DNA from: Gavia stellata
Lineage: Eukaryota; Chordata; Aves; Gaviiformes; Gaviidae
Assembly: GCF_030936135.1 (NCBI RefSeq)
Contig: NC_082637.1
Span: forward strand, 3,720,001-3,784,000
Direction: 5' to 3'
DNA length: 64,000 bases
Both the position numbers and the translations under genes were made by a program. Shown here in pieces: positions 45,617 to 60,867 of the stretch; position 1 is the first letter of the stretch, and every line of letters begins with the position of its first letter. The notes below the pieces were generated by a model. It was given only the letters and a program-made list of their open reading frames with translations. It did not search any database and was not told the DNA's origin.

Positions 45617-48600
45617 CTGCAAGAGGGACAGAGACAACAGGCTGCATCAGCAAAACCGCATCGCCATGGGAGAGGCAACGGCTGTCTAGAGGGAGAATTA
45701 GGAGGAAATTGAAACTCAGGGTGGGGGGAGGAAGACAGACAGACTGCCTCTTTAGTAACAGCGGGGAGATTACTCAACGCACGCGGAGTGGCTGGAATTT
45801 CAACACAGCAAAGCCACCAGAAAGCAGGTACTGTAGAAATATCACCAACCCCTGCAATAACTGTCACGGCTTGCGCTAGAGACGGCGTCCCCCGTGCCCT
45901 GCCCTCCCCCTCAGACAGACACAGGGACTCTTTTCCCTATGCACAACCAAGATCGACTAAAAGCAGCAACAAAGAGGTTAAATGAAACGCAGGGGAAACG
46001 CAATGATTGCTGGTGGCCATGCCAGGCTTGGTGGTCCAGGTGGACCTGCCCAGCCCATTCATTCCAGTATCTTCAGCAGACACAGTGTCCGGCCGGGGGC
46101 ATTCTACTGGCCTGGCTGCTCCCTGGGGTCTCGCTAAATTACAGCGGAGACTGGCTCCCTGCCCGACCAGAAGAAGATCAGGGCAGCCTGGGCTTGGCAT
46201 TAAAAGGTCACCCTGCTCCTGAGCTGATGGTTGCCATGACCAAGGATTATCCGAATGACGTGATTTATGGAGCAACATCAGGAGGAAGCGTGCAGGGAGA
46301 TAGCTGCCTCCCCATCAGTCCTCCAGCTGGGGAGAAAAAAAGGGGTTTGCCCGAAGGCAGGATGTGAAAAGGGACGTGTGTGTTGGGAGTGTGTGGCAAA
46401 GAGCAAGGGGGCAACACGTAAAAGCAAATAAAAACTTTTCTAGAGGATGGCACAAGAGAGTGCATCACACTCAGAGCCAAGAGGGCTTCCCTGGGCTCTC
46501 AGCAATGCTGCAGAGCTTCTTGCAAGATGTCCCACGCGACTCTGCTTGTCTGTCTCCATAGTGACCTTTCCTCGGTATTAAAAATCAGTAGGCACTAAGT
46601 AGGGGAAAATTAAAGAACAGGACAAGTTCGTTCTCAACACCGTGTCTTCCCAGTGCGGGTTGCACAACATTTAAAATCCAGCAACTAAATAAATTATCTT
46701 CGATCTTTTTCATCTCGGTTTATTCCTGCTACCTGAGACAAAGGGCTTTGCTGCTGCAAATGCTTCAACCTGCAGCTGCACTCTGCAAAGCCAGGGAGAT
46801 ATAAAAGCCACCACACCAAAGATCGCTCTCATGCCCCGGACAACACACGGGAGATAGATCTTTTGAAACAAAGGTAAGTAAAGCAGCTGCTACAGAAAGC
46901 CAGGCAAAAGCATGATGATTATTTTCATGACACAACCGTATGCATACAAGATCCAAGACAGGAGCTATTTATATGTTTCATTACAAAAGGAAAAAAAAAT
47001 AATATATTTGCATATGCAGGAAAAAGAATTGTAAAATAACCGAGGCACTTATTAACCAAACAGTGATGACTAATTCCTCTCTACACCCATTTCTATAAGG
47101 CAATTGCCCAACTGTGTCTGCGACTCCGAAGTCAACCTGCAGCCAAATCCTGTTGGGTCTTTTCAGACTCTCCGGGGGAGTTTGCAGAGTTTGTCCTTTC
47201 ATTACCCAGCCAGTCCCAGGGCGGTGACGGAGGAGAGAGTTATTTGCCAGCTCAGTTTATCACCCCAGGGTTACCGAATTACTCGTTCTGGAGTTTTCAC
47301 TCGAATTTTAATAAAAAAAAAAGTCAAAGAGAAATGACCTCTTGACTTTTGAGAAATTAAAAAACCAAGCGAAAGCATCGCGTGCCCCTCGTCTGTACCA
47401 ACAGGGACCTCCACCCTCGCCTACCCGTAAGGTCACCCACTGGCCACCTCCGCCCTGGGACAGAAAGCACCCTTTGAACCCTGGAGCTCTTCCTTGATGC
47501 CCCAAGACCTCTCCATCCGCTGGCACTGAGCTGCCTCCTGCATCTCACGCAGCATCCCACCTGGCTCCGGCCCCTGAGCCATCCTCCCCCTCCCAGGCTG
47601 GATGCCCCCCAGCAGCCCCCCTGGCCTGCCCGGGAAGGTCCACACTGATGAGCCCAGGGAGCCGGGCCATATTTCAGGATCCCTGGGGCACACTGGGAAA
47701 TTCCTAGCAGCTTGGGATAACCGTGTGGGCTCTGCGGTCCCAGATTACTGGGAAAGAATAAAAACCACCACAGGAAACTCTCCTCCTTATCGTTCCTGCT
47801 TCAAACACATCGCCCCACTCCACAGCCTTGCAAGAGAGAAAACTGAAACTTCAATATTTTCTGTTTAAAAAAAATATTTTCTGTAAAAAAATCCACCAAA
47901 CCAACCAACCAATTTCCATAAAACAACCATCAAACCAAACCAAACTCATCAGGCCTGGGATGGGAGCTGGGCAGGAAGAGATGCCACCACCCAGCACCCT
48001 CTTTTTTTCATCCTACAGCACCCGGTGGGTGATGCCACCCAGCAGCAACATCAATGAACACTCTGCCCCCAACTTTGCAGCTGAAGAAGACGACCCTTGC
48101 AAAAGAAAAGGGACTGGGGTCCTCTTCTCAGCCCCCCAAGTCACCAAAAAGTTTGTGCAGACTTTGATGGACGCCCATGAAGGACAGGAGTGGGGGACAG
48201 AAAATGGGATGGATGCAGAGGTCACCGTGAACATTTTGACCCAGAACGTGATACCGCAGTGGGAATAATTTTGCTCTGTTTGCAGCCTCAGTTTGGGCCA
48301 AATTTTGCTGGTACCCACGGAGCAACTCCCTGGGAGCAAAAGGAGATTGTTTGCATGTACTCTGCAAAAGGGGGGGCTGATACTGATTCCTTCGACAAAG
48401 TAGGAAAAGCACCTTGCCAGAGGTAGGAATTATGGTTTTTGGACCGTGCCTGCCTACAGGCAAGAGTTGGGCTTACCAGCAGCTGAATCTCCACTGTAGC
48501 TGGACTTCCAGTGCCAGAGCTGTCCTGAAGCATCCTGAGATACACATCTGCTTTGACCCCGCAGCGTGGTGCTACACCAGTGTCACGGTGGGCAGGAGGA

Positions 48601-51600
48601 AGGTGGCACAGGGAGCTTTGTCCTTAAATTTGGCCTTCAGACAGCAGGTTTGACCAGTACCACGGCACACGCAAACAGGCAAGCCCACATGAATGCCACC
48701 CATGCAGAGGTGTCCCACCTCCCTTGGGGTGTCCATGTTTGAGGAGACCACTGCTGTCATCTAGGTAATTTGGTCAACGGAGTTACAGGTGCGATTCATC
48801 TGGCTGCACGTTGGCTGTGCTCCCAGCAGGACCCATGACCCATCACGCTGGGCATGGAGAATGTGGAGAGCAACTCAATTGCTTCTTTAAAGGGTTTGCA
48901 ATCAAAACAGATGAGCCAGGCCAAGAGCGTGGGAGAGGTGAAGACCTTCCCGGCAGCGAAGAGCGGCTCAATGGAGAACAAACCCCATGTCCCGTGTGCC
49001 CGGGGCACATCCGATGGAGCCGTGCCCTGACCCGCAGCCCTCCACACTACCAATGAGAAGCCCTGAGGAGGCTGAAAAGCGCTGAAACCGGACGGCCGGG
49101 TCTCTGCCCTGCCCAGTGAACTTTATTTGCTCTGGAAATGCCTCACAGAGTTATATAAAAATAACCTGTGGATTGGCTTGCCCCATGCTTAGATGGTGAT
49201 GTCAGGGCAGTAAGAAAATTATCTTTCATCAGTTTGGCTGTATTTTTAAACACAAATTGTATTACTAATTTGGGGGTGCCCTGGCCTGCAGATAATCTGG
49301 GTGCGTTTACTGGATGACCTTCCTCCAGCGCTTATAGTTTAAAATAACATGTATTTATACCAGGTAGCAGGGTTGACCTCCCTTCTCTGCCTGGTTTGGG
49401 AGAGCAGTTCATTGGGAAACCATGCAGCAAGTGGGGAGATGCCAAGAAGACCTCTGAAGAAGTTTCACACAGGACAAAAGTTTGGGGCATAAACCAGAAG
49501 ATTAAGCATCTTCATCATGTTGGGCCTCACCATGTGCGATGGGTAGGTCAGGGGTGTTCACGGACAGGCACAGGCAAGCATGCCACAGCTCAGCCCACCC
49601 TCTGACATCCCCCGTTGGAACCCTTCTAAGCATGGCAAAGACTCCTTGAGCTGAAGCTCCTGCTGAGCTTCTGCCAGCAATGGAAATAGAAAATGCCTTT
49701 GTCTTGGGGCTCTCCACTCTTGCAGCCAAGTCAAAGCCCACTCCTCATCTCCGTGTAGATGCAGCTCACGCAATGCTATCCATTCTTGGCGCAGACATGA
49801 GATCTCTCCAAAACCAAGATCAAGCCAGAAGAACCAAGAAGACTGGCCACTCGATGGGAGAAGAGGAAAATCCCTCCTCTACCATTTTTGGTGGGCAGCA
49901 GAGTCAGGCAGGACAAGAAGCAGCATTCTGCCATCAGATCTAAGCCCTCGCTCCAGCCCAGACAGCTGCAGCTGAAAATTCATCCCTCGGGGGTTTGCCA
50001 CACTTTTTTTTAAGATGAGTCCCAAATTACTCTGCCCCAGATCCGGGCCCACCAACTCATGGCTGGCTCTCTCAGCAGCAAGTTAGAGGGCAAGAGTTTA
50101 GCATGAGATAAAAATGAGTGTTAATTTAAGCGTCGCCACCTTCTGATGGAAAAAAAAAAGACACATTTGGGCTTGTTGCTCTGTAAACACAGGGCTCTTC
50201 CTCTGGCAGCTCTGCTGTTTACTCAGTCATTGTCAAGGAGGCAGGAAATACTGAGTCAGAAATACTGCACAAAAAGAAATATATAACGCTTAGGTATCAG
50301 TGCTAGGCTCTATATAAAAAGCTGAGAGAGGCTGTGCTAAATACTTGATCTTACTGGCAGTGTGCTACAAAAGGTTGGAGCCTTAAATGGCTCTTTGGAA
50401 AGGGCCTGAGATAAATAAAACAGGTTGGAGGAGGGAGCTGGTGAGTTGGGGCTGCGACTGCATCCGTCCCTTGTCACTGTCCTGGAGAAGCACACGCTCC
50501 GCCTGCTCCCTCCCCAAACCCTCCTAGAAAGGGCTCCGATAAATGACATTTTGCACACTTAACATTGCTGCATTATTCCCTGTTTATAATTTAAACAATA
50601 CTTTTATTTAGGTCCTGGCTTGGAGGAGGCTCTGGAGCGTAGCTTTGCTTCCTGGGGAGTATAACCCAGTGAGATGAGTAGTTTATAGCACCGGCGTTCA
50701 GAAGCAGCTCAGGAGGTGCTGGAGAAATCTGTGGCAGCACCAGGGAGTGATCGAACACCTCCACCCATGGATGCTCAGGGTCTCACCGAGCTCCTCCAAA
50801 GCAGAGCTGTCACCCACAGCTTCATCGGGAACATCTCACTCCACATGGACACCACTACACAAGCTCCTGTGCTGTACTAAACCACCAGAGATGGTGGGAC
50901 ACCAGGTGGGACCATCAGCTCTTCCATGGGCTCTGCTCTTCTTCCAAGCACATGCAGCAACACTCCAGGCCTCTCTGCCTGCACCCCGCTGACACTCCCT
51001 GAAGACCAAACCATACCAAGATCCCACCGCACAACCCCCCCATGCTACTGCCAGCCTGGGGACAATAAGACAAAGCAGAGGAAGACGATGATAGAAAACC
51101 TGCTTTGAGCCAACAGCTTCCATGCAGGACTGGGAACCAGCAGCACAGGAGACTGAGATTTATTTCCAGACCTGTGTGGGCTCCCATCACCTCTGTACCC
51201 TTATTTCCCAGCTTGCAACGGGAACGATTTACTCATCTTCCTCCACAAAGTGCTTTGGGGCGTGTGACCGAGACATGCAAATCACGGCAATTATTATTAC
51301 TCCAACAAAGGAGCTATTGACAATTAAAGCAGATAAAACTTTTAAATTACAGATGACACCCTGTGCCCAGCCTCGCAAAGGTCCCGGCTTCACCCAGCCA
51401 TGAGGCATTTCACTCCCACAGACTTTCATCATGCCATTTCCTCCAAGATGGATCTGCACCAGATGAATGTGCACCGGCTTCTTCTCGGGGTGTTCTGGCC
51501 ACTTTGGGAAGAGTAGCAAATCCTACCAGTGGCCTTCAGCATGGACCTGGTTTCATGATGGCCATAGTTCTTTGAACATTTCTAATCACAGAGGTCTCCA

Positions 51601-54532
51601 AAATGCATCGCATGGCAAAGGTCCAGGTTACCAGGACTGCGACCACCACCCCGCAGGCACCTACCACTCATCAGCCGACCACCAGACAATATATACCTTG
51701 CATTAAATGACACCAACCAATTCTACAAGAACAACTCACCAAAGATCCTGCAGCCAGCGGACAGACACAAATAGTGCTTACTCCTCTCAAAAGGATTTGG
51801 GCAGGAAGGGGAAAGTAAGGTCAGAAAACTCCTGGCTCTTCTAAAGAAGATGCTAAGCAAACTCCCAGGATCAGGAACACCCATGAATTTAAAATTCCTC
51901 AGGTTTGGATAATCGAGGCAGCTGCTAACCAGAGCCAACAGGAGCTGTGGGTACTTCCCATGTCTCCAAACACCCTGAGGTGACCAAGTGGGTGGTCACT
52001 TGAACCTCCTGCCCCCAGTCTTGCCATGACCTCTCCGTCTGGCTCCAAATCCGGGATCAACGGCAATTACCCACCTGACGTGGGCGTCTCATGGCTTGTC
52101 TCTGTCAGCGATGTCTCTGAGGTCCTTGGGGGCCGCAGAGGTGCAAGCAGTTAATTATTGATTCAGTTGAGGTTTAAATCACCCAGGTGGGAACGTAATA
52201 ATGGATGTGCAAACAGAAAAGCATTGCTGTTAATGAGCACTTGCTAGAGATGTTGGAGCACTGTCTCAGTGGACACTCCGAGGTGACCAAGAGAGGGAAT
52301 TAGCATGGTCTGCACACCATGACCAGCAAACACCATTTTGTCCTGGTGTGAAAATCTTCCTTAATGACCCAGAAAAAGCAGAACGGGGAGAAGGGGCAGC
52401 CCAAAGGAAATCCCCTGCTCTCCTGTTATTGCCACCTTCTCTCTTGCAGAGGGAAAAAAATTCAGAATTGAGATGTGGCCATGTCCTGGGAAGACACCGC
52501 GTCCCACGGGTCAGCAGAGCTTACCGCTGAACTGGAGCAAATCTCATTTCCACCAGAACACATTCGCCTCTCTGCTGAATTACCAAGGCTTATACCATGT
52601 TATCGCAGGAGTGTTTCTCCAAATAGTTTTCAAGTGGGATAATGCACAGAGGAGAAATAGTCTGGAAAAGAGAGTGGGATGCTCTGGGAGCCCTGGTTGC
52701 TTCACCAGAGGATGTTTGCCAGCACCTCCTCCAGCGGTACCCAGGTGACAGAGTTGTCTTCCTTGTTACTTAATTTTTATTGCCACCCTTCCTTCCTAGC
52801 ACCTTTCTGGTTTCCCAAACACATGCCAGGCTATCAGCTCAGCTGGATAACAGCAGTTTATCACTGCTTTAAAGCCCTGTTATCCCATGAACCTGGACAC
52901 AAACACACAGCAAAATGGCAGCACCTGCCCCAGCCAGACCTTACAGCGAGCAGACGGACATGGACGCACGGACATAGGGAACCAACGATACCTTTGAAAG
53001 CCAGAAGCCAACCTCTCAGTCCTGTGGAGAGGGACTGGTGGGGAGACAAGGGATTGCAAAGAAATACAAACAAATTTCCTTGCTGGGTTGTTGTCAGAGC
53101 AGTCAGGACGCCCGTTTGACCCAACCCTGCAGACACCCCATGGCTGTAACGCCCGGAGGAGGCAGCTCCCGCTTGGCAGGCTTGCTCCTCTGGAGCGTTG
53201 CAGAAGATCCTCGTTATGTTCGTTTAAGTCCCAGTGCTGCAGGAAACCTGAGGCAGCGACGTGCCCTTTGCCTTTGCAAGCATGCGTGGGAAAACCTTGG
53301 GTTACCTTTGGATGGTGGGAGACACTGCGAGTCCTCTCCTGGGCAGCCATTCCCTGAGATGGGAACAAAGCATCCTTGTCACCAAGAGCATCCCGTCCCT
53401 GGGCCAGCAATCCCCTCCCTGTTACACGGAGGTGGCAGAAAGAGAGAGGATCAAGCACAGCGGATCCCTGCCCATCCCAGCATCTGCAGCAGCACTGGCA
53501 CCCCCACTGCATGGAAAAATATCTTAATATAAATCTCCCAGCCCACAGGCAGCGTTCCTCAAAGCGTGAGCTCAGTGTAAAACCATTCTGGTTTGAAGAA
53601 ATCCCCCAAGCAAGTGTATAGGGGCTATTTTATATGGGTGGGGATGGTTTGATGGACACTTTTCAAGCCCTTTCCTGCATCAGGGCAAAGTCTGAGCCCC
53701 AACACCATCCCCAGCATCTGCTCAGAGGCCACTTCTGTGCCTGAAAAAACACCCATCCCACACCCAATGCCAACGTGGGGCGATGACTGGGACCTCAACA
53801 GAGGCTGATGGATGGATCCCGCTTGCAAATGCCGCAGCTGGAGATGCCCAGCCTTGCAGCCCCGGGGGATGCACCAGGGACAAGCTGGATTTTACCAGCA
53901 GGCTGCATTCTTATTTTAAGCTCTGCACATGCAATGTGTCCTCTTTATAAGGCAGAGGTGCTGAGGGGTCTATGGGGATGGGCCAAGTTTGCAAAGAGGG
54001 ATATAAGAGGAGGAAAAGTGGCTGTGGAAGTAGGTGCTGCTTCATCCAGGCACCGTGGTTAGAGAAATGCAGCTTGCATTCGAAATGAAGCTGCGCCCAT
54101 TGAAATTCCAGCCAGCCCGCAGATGAATGAAACCAGGCAGGGGAAAAAAGCAGACAGCTAATCCCGTTTGCCGTCAGGAGCTTTTCTACACAGGCGCTCC
54201 TGGTTTACACCAGCTCAATCCTAGGAGGGATTTTCCTGGCTGCCAGGGAGCTGGCAGCAGGATGCTTTCCCTGCGGGATGCTAAGACCTTTCTAGTGAGT
54301 ACGTGCTTGGTGGTCCTTCACCATGGGGTGGGACCATCGATCTGCTGAGCTGGCTGTGGAGTGCAAGACACTGATGCTCAACCTTGTCTTCTCTGCAAGC
54401 CAGGACTGATGGAAGAATGAAGCCCCTGTGATGGAAATCCCCGAGCTGGGCAGCACAGGGAAGCAGATAACCTTGGGATGGACCTCAATACACACAGATG
54501 GCCACACACAGGTCCAAGAGGCATGGGGCATT

Positions 54533-55048
54533 ATAGAATCCTCATAGATTCATAGAATGGTTTGGGTGGGAAGGGACCTTTGAAGGCCATCTAGTCCAAC
54601 CCCCTGCAATGAGCAGGGACATCTTCAACCAGATCAGGTTGCTCAGAGCCCCATCCAACCTGACCTGGAAGGTTTCCAGGGATGGGGCATCTACCACCTC
54701 TCTGGGCAACCTGTCCCAGTGTCTCACCACCCTCATCGTAAACAATTCCTTCCTTCTATCTAGTCTGAATCTCCCCTCTTTTACTTTAAAACCATTCCCC
54801 CTTGTCCTATTGCTACAGGCCCTACTAAAAAGTCCATCCCCATCTTCCTTCTAAGCCCCCTTTAAGTACTGAAAGGCCACAATAAGGTCTCCCCGGAGCC
54901 TTCTCTTCTCCCGGCTGAACCACCCCAACTCTCTCAGCCTGTCCTCACAGCAGAGGTGTTCCAGCCCTTGGATCATTTCTGTGGCCTCCTCTGGACCTGC
55001 TCCAACAGGTCCATGTCTGTCTTGTGCTGAGGACCCCAGAGCTCCATT
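54533..55048 (-). repeat. CR1 LINE 3' fragment (copy 8)
   Basis: Reverse-oriented CR1 of the same subfamily as copies 1, 5 and 6: tail ATAGAATCCTCATAGATTCATAGAATGG at 54534-54560, then GGCCATCTAGTCCAACCCC, and on through the CTCTGGACCTGCTCCAACAG block to GTGCTGAGGACCCCAGAGCTCC. Same orientation as CTIF. Confidence 0.95.
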
Positions 55049-57865
55049 ATGGCCAGAAATCTTGGCTTTCTCCTTTAAAAGAAAGCAAAAAATAAGAAAG
55101 ATGGATGCGCGAAAATGTGGCGGGTGGGAGAGCACCAGGGGTCCTGCAGGCAGCCGGCCAGATTCATGGTGGGATGGGTTTTCCCTTCATCTGCCCAGAG
55201 AGCGAACTGCACGGACAAGTAGGGAACCGGAGGAGTTAACAGACTCCCAGCCAGAGATATTCGTGGCACCCAGAGTTCGTGTAAAGTTTCATACCGGGAC
55301 CCTTTTCTAAATTCTTTCAGTCATGGGAGAAAACATTGCAACTGTTTAGTCTGCAGGGAGGTGGTGGCTCTGGCCCAGCACTCAACGTCGCTGAGCAAAC
55401 ACGCTGGAAAGCAAAGGGGCTGACAACCCTCTTATCTCCTCCGCCTGCTTTTCACCCTGTCTCTCCCACCGCCGTGGCCAAGCATCTGACGGGCATCGGG
55501 TACTGGTGCCGGAGCTCCTGGTTGGAAATGCAGCTCCAGGCTCCCTGCGATGGGGACAAACGACAACCGAAAGCTGGGACTTGGAGCTGAAGTACCAGTC
55601 CGCTAAAAAATGTTACGTAGACAAAAGAGCTCAGAAGATCTTTCTCAGGGGCTAATATTTACAAATCCTATGAAGCCAGGGAGCTTCTGCTATAGCAAAT
55701 GTTGTATTTTGGTATTTTTTTTTTAAATGGATATAAAAGATGCATTAATCTTTTCTGCTCAGCCCCTGAAGCATGAAGGTATGGAGCACCCTACAACACC
55801 TCCGAAGCTGCCCATCCATGCTGGAAAAGCTGAGCTTACAGAAAAGAGCTGCAGAAAACAACATTAACCTGCAAAACCCCTCGATCCCTCCAATCTTTCT
55901 GTCTCTAAAGGGATGCTCATGATTACCATGGCATATTTTGCAGCATATTGGCAGAGCCGCTGACTGTGAGCATCACCGTGTAAGACCACCGGACGGCATG
56001 GGCTGGAATATTAAAGGGATGCAGGGAAAAACACCTTACTCTTATTAAGGAAGCAGAAATGGAAAAGGTTTTGTTTTTCCAGCCTGACACTATTTCCTTA
56101 GCCGGCGCATGCTTTGCCCTCAGTTCCTGCTGCTCCTGGACTGGAAGGGATATCGCTGGGTTTGGGTTCCCAGTGCTGCCAGAGATGTTCCTCCCACACC
56201 CTCTATTAAAAAATAATATGCAGAGCAGTAGTAACTAAAAGAAAGAAAGAAAAGTGGAGGAATTTATCACTGGGAAGGGAAAAGGAAGCACTGGTTTCGG
56301 ATGCTGGGCAAGGGTGGGACCCCAGGGGTGGCAGCACTGCTGATGAGAGCAGACGACATGTCACGATGGGGTGGCATCGTCCAGCCACACTTCGTTTGCT
56401 CCTGTCCTCAAGACTCGGATGCTGTGTTTCGCATCGGAATCAGCCCTGTTTGCTGGCCAGGCGTGGGACAGGGACCTGAAACACTCCTCCTGCCTCTCAT
56501 TTCTCACGCGCTGCGTATCCTCCAGCTCCTCCACTCCTGGGACTCTTCCCACCAAAGCCACTTCACGTTATCATTTTGCATTTGCTTGTTTAAATGCCAG
56601 CAGCAGGAAAAGATGAGGATGTGCAAAATGATACCGACGAGGGAGGTAAAGGGGATGCAGACCTCACAGCAGCATTGATTCTCCAAATCCAGATTCTGAC
56701 AGGTAGGTACACATGAAAACATCCAGCAGTGAAAAAACTGAGCCTAAGCCTGGCCAGGGGATGCTGAGGATGCCCACATTGCAACACCCACGCTGCAGGT
56801 CCCACCGGACCGTCCCTCCGGGGTGCCACCGCAGCAGGCCAGCTGTAAAACCCAGCCAAAATCCGCTTGGGGCAGCCTGTGCTTGAGCACGTCAATCAAG
56901 CCCACTCAGCTAGAAACTGAATTTGCTACAAATTCTTGTGGCTCAGCTAGAGATCCTTAAAAAAAAAAAAAGAGATTTCCTGCTGGCGAGCACAAGAGCA
57001 TCCCCCTTATCTCACGTGCCCGCGGCTGAGCGATGCCAGGGATGGGCAAAACACAAGCTATCCCATTTTCCCCCCTTCCCAGGAAAGAAAAAGAGGTGCT
57101 GCCCTCTCCAACATCCTTCTACCCAAACCCCAGCTCTGGGCTGATGCTGGGACCTGCGTCTGCTCTGGCCTTGGCTTAGGAGGTGACGTCCCTGGCACCT
57201 GCATCTCCAGCGTGCTCTTCATCCCCTAGCAAAGCGAGTGGGGGACGTGGGGGTTTGCAGGATGGGTCCCAGGCAGAGCCAAGCACCGCAAGGTCCCAGT
57301 GAGCCTCCGAAACTCCTGTCCCCAGGTGAGGCGAAGGGAACCAGCTAAGAGCAGGGCTGGGGATAGCAGGGCGGCTGCAGGTACTGGCAGAGGGGATCTT
57401 CCAACCCCGCAGCATCCCGAAATCCCCACCTTGGGGCAGCTGCAGCAGCCTGAGCCGGATTTATGCTGGAGCAGGCAGGAGCAGATGGTCCGGCAGTAGG
57501 GTGCCTTAGGCTGGCTGAGTCCCTGGGCTGGCAGGAGCGTGCTCCCGCATCCCAGGGTTGGATTTGAGCCTTTCAGGAGAAAACGGAGAGCCGGAGCTGA
57601 TGCCGGTCCAGCCCGGTCTGAGGGGATCTCAACGCTTAAGCAAACCCCCTGCCTGGAAGGTAGTGGGTGGATGGGGCTCCTCGGGCATTTATTCACCTCT
57701 CAGCCAATGGATAAATGGCTTTTGAGGGTTGTTTTTTTTTGCTGCCTCTCTAACCAAAGCCCCAGAGGGACCCTGCATGGCCCCGAGCAGCCTCACCCAC
57801 CAGCAATGGCTGGGAGCAGCTAGAAGCCCACCCCAGCGGTAGCCCGCTGCCTGGATCTGGCCCAG

Positions 57866-57894
57866 GGCTGCAGGCAGGCTGCAGGCAGGCTGCA
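57866..57894. repeat. 11-base tandem repeat, 2.6 copies
   Basis: GGCTGCAGGCA repeats at 57866 and 57877 and partly at 57888, with no mismatch. Confidence 0.85.
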
Positions 57895-59279
57895 GTCTCC
57901 ACCTAGAGCCCGGCGCAGCCTCTGCTCCCCGCTGCAGCCCACGAACAAGGGTGCGCACAGGTCCCACCACCCAAAGCCCCCCGGGGTTGAACTTGGCTGG
58001 GCTTTGAGCGGGCAGCGGCAGCAGCAGCTCAGCCAGGGACGCTCCCGACGTTGCTCACCGCCAGCCTGCGGGACCAAGAGGAACCTCCGCTGAGTCCCAC
58101 CACCACTGGGAGATGCCCAGATAGGTCAGTGGAGGTGACCGAGTGCCAGCCCTGAGGTGACGCCACACGCCGGAGCAGGGGCTGGACCCACCGGGCAGCC
58201 TCGGCCCCTCCAGGGTGAACAGGAGCCAGGAGAAACCACACACACCTTATTTACGGAGTAAAGGCGATGGCTATTTTTTCACAACACGCCTGAGCACTGC
58301 AATATAAAATCTTACCAGCACATTGAATTCATGTCAGATATGCCACTCTTTAAACCCTAAGGCTTTTTTTTTTTTTTTTTTTTTTTTGCAACTTAGCCTT
58401 GCTTCCCATCAATCTCTCACCTGCATGATGCCCTGCTACTCAAAACTAAACACCTTCCCTGTGCAGAGCCATGAGCGTGGCTGCGTCGGATGGACTCCAG
58501 CCCCTGGCTACCTGCAGAGCAATGGGGATGACCCCCCGGCAGCCCCTGTGATGCCCACTGGTACATCAGTAGCCCTGTGGCCACCTCCAGCTGCGACTCA
58601 ACTCCCCGAGGGGCTGCAAGCCCCAACCCCATCCCTGGGCTCACGCTAAGGACTGATGTGCAGTGCAACCCCACAGCCAATTTAATTCGGGGCCCGGCTC
58701 AGCTATTCCCAACTCGGAGGCTTGTGGGTCACAACTTCTGTCGCCATCCCCTCCTTCCTGTCAGTGGGAAATTGTTGCCTTTTTTTTACCTTCCATTAAA
58801 ACCCCAGATTTTGGGTTAAACCCCTCTTTGTGCTCCATTAAAGCCCCCCTCATCTCACCATCAGCCTCTGAGGAGGTGACGCCCAGCGCTCCCTCGCCTC
58901 TGCCCCGTTCCCCCGTCATCGAAAGGCTGCGAAGGAGCCGGACGGCTCCTACAGCCACTGCTCCGCTTGGGAAAAGCGGCAAGTTTAAAGCACGCAGCTT
59001 GATATTTAATCCGGAGCTCTCCAATAACTCACAGACCCACACGGGACCTGTCTGCCAGCGGCTCCCGTAACCTCGACGGCAAAGCCGAGCGAGCGTTATT
59101 ACTACGGGCAGACGATGATGGCTTGGCCAGACTCACGGGTAACGAAGGGGCCAGCTCTAATTGATGCCCGGCTCTGCCCTTCACCTGCCAGTGCGGGCAG
59201 GGTGCCAGCCCTCCCCCCTGGCTCCCTCTCCTGCCCGCTGCCGCCACTTGCACGGGTGACGTTTGGCCCCGGATGACTA

Positions 59280-59405
59280 TGCAAAATAATAAAAAAGTAA
59301 TAATAAAATAATAAAAATATAAAATTATTAAAAAGAATAAATGAAGAAATAATAAATAACAGAAATATAAAATCATAAAATAATAAATAGTAATAAAAAT
59401 AAAGC
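59280..59405. repeat. A/T simple-sequence tract
   Basis: About 126 bases made almost only of AATAATAAAA and AAATATAAAA variants. It is strongly A-rich on the + strand. It contains many AATAAA matches by composition, so none should be read as a poly(A) signal. Confidence 0.9.
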
Positions 59406-60867
59406 AATAAATTCTGTTACAGAACTACAGAGCATCTTCAGAGACACAACTGGGGGCAAACGAGAGGGAACGTGTCTCCTTCCCAATCCTGGGCGTATAG
59501 AAAATAAACCCCATCTGCAAAGCTGCACTCCGCTGGTGAGTCCCACCACGGTTTACAAAACCAGGACAGCACTGTCAACATCAGCCCAGAAATCTAAGGA
59601 AAAAGGTTTCCAAGCTCTGCGAGTTTCTGCGAGACCCCAGACGAAGGTGTTTATGCCAGGGCAGCATCATTTGCTATTTCCCTGGCAAGGAGAGCCCATG
59701 ACGGCAAAGCCCATGGGCATCAACTCTGAGGTTCACCACCAAGATGTCCCTCAGCCTCCCAGAAGATCCGTGGCAAGCAGCTTGAGCCGAGGAGGCTTTC
59801 CCCATTGAATCACCACCTCACCTTGGGAAGAGCTCATCGAACTCTTCTGGAAGAGAAACCAAAGGCAGTGACGTTGAGCTCGTGCACAGATCAGAGATGG
59901 ATGTGGTGCTGCTCCGTGGAGCTGAGCGTGCAAACCCTCCCCGCTGCGGCACTCAAGACACACATTTTTCTGGCCTTGGGGTTTGCTCCAGGGACCTTGG
60001 GACTTTTCTTTTCCCCTTAAATGCTTCCTGTCTTTCAGTGAAACAACCTCTCTGATGCCTCCTGGGCAACGTCTTTTCCGAGACAAGTGGTACCACTGTG
60101 TTTTCTGTGCACCAACTGGATCATCTGTAATTAAATTAAATTAAAAACAGCCACAGAGAGAGGACCGATGGGTTTTGCAGTCAATGCTGGACATGGCATA
60201 CAGGTCAGATGCTCTCCAGCCGCCCTCGGATCCTCCTGCCTCCACCTCTGTCAAACCACAAATTGTTCCCCACCAAAGACCCAGACCTTAATCATGACAA
60301 GGAGGAAAAAAAATCCACCTTTCAGCATTAACCATGTGTATTACTTCCATGTCCTAATTCCCACAGTATCGACTTGTGTTACCATCCTCGGTGTCTTCAT
60401 CCTCAGAACCCCTACGATGCAGGAAGGGCTGCTATCACTGGGAGGCTAAATCATTTGCTCAAATAAAGCAGCAGCCTGTGGGAAAGGAAGGAATTCAGCT
60501 CATTCCTCCCAAATCCTCATGCCTAGCACGGTAAACACTTCCCTTTGCACCCCTGTTGATTCTCCAGGACCTAATGCCGCAACATCTACATCCCAAGAAG
60601 GGATCCAACCTAAATTTTCCTCTTCCATCCTCCGCTTGGGCTGACAACAACAGGTTTTTGACCACCTTCCTGGTTAAGCCCCTCCAGAAGTGGTCACACC
60701 GACCACCTCACACCCAGCCGAGTCCACCGAAACTCAAGCGCGACCTCTGCCAAAAGCCATGGGATTCGACTCAAGTTTCTACAATCAGAGCGAAGCACAG
60801 CACCGAACCAAGGAAGGGCCATTCCTGGGGCACCGAGAGATTAAACTAAGATGAAGAAACCCTGCAT

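Noticed and set aside
52880..53512. 210-codon open frame on the - strand in a CTIF intron
   Set aside because: No homology recognised and no acceptor/donor pair in a matching phase seen.
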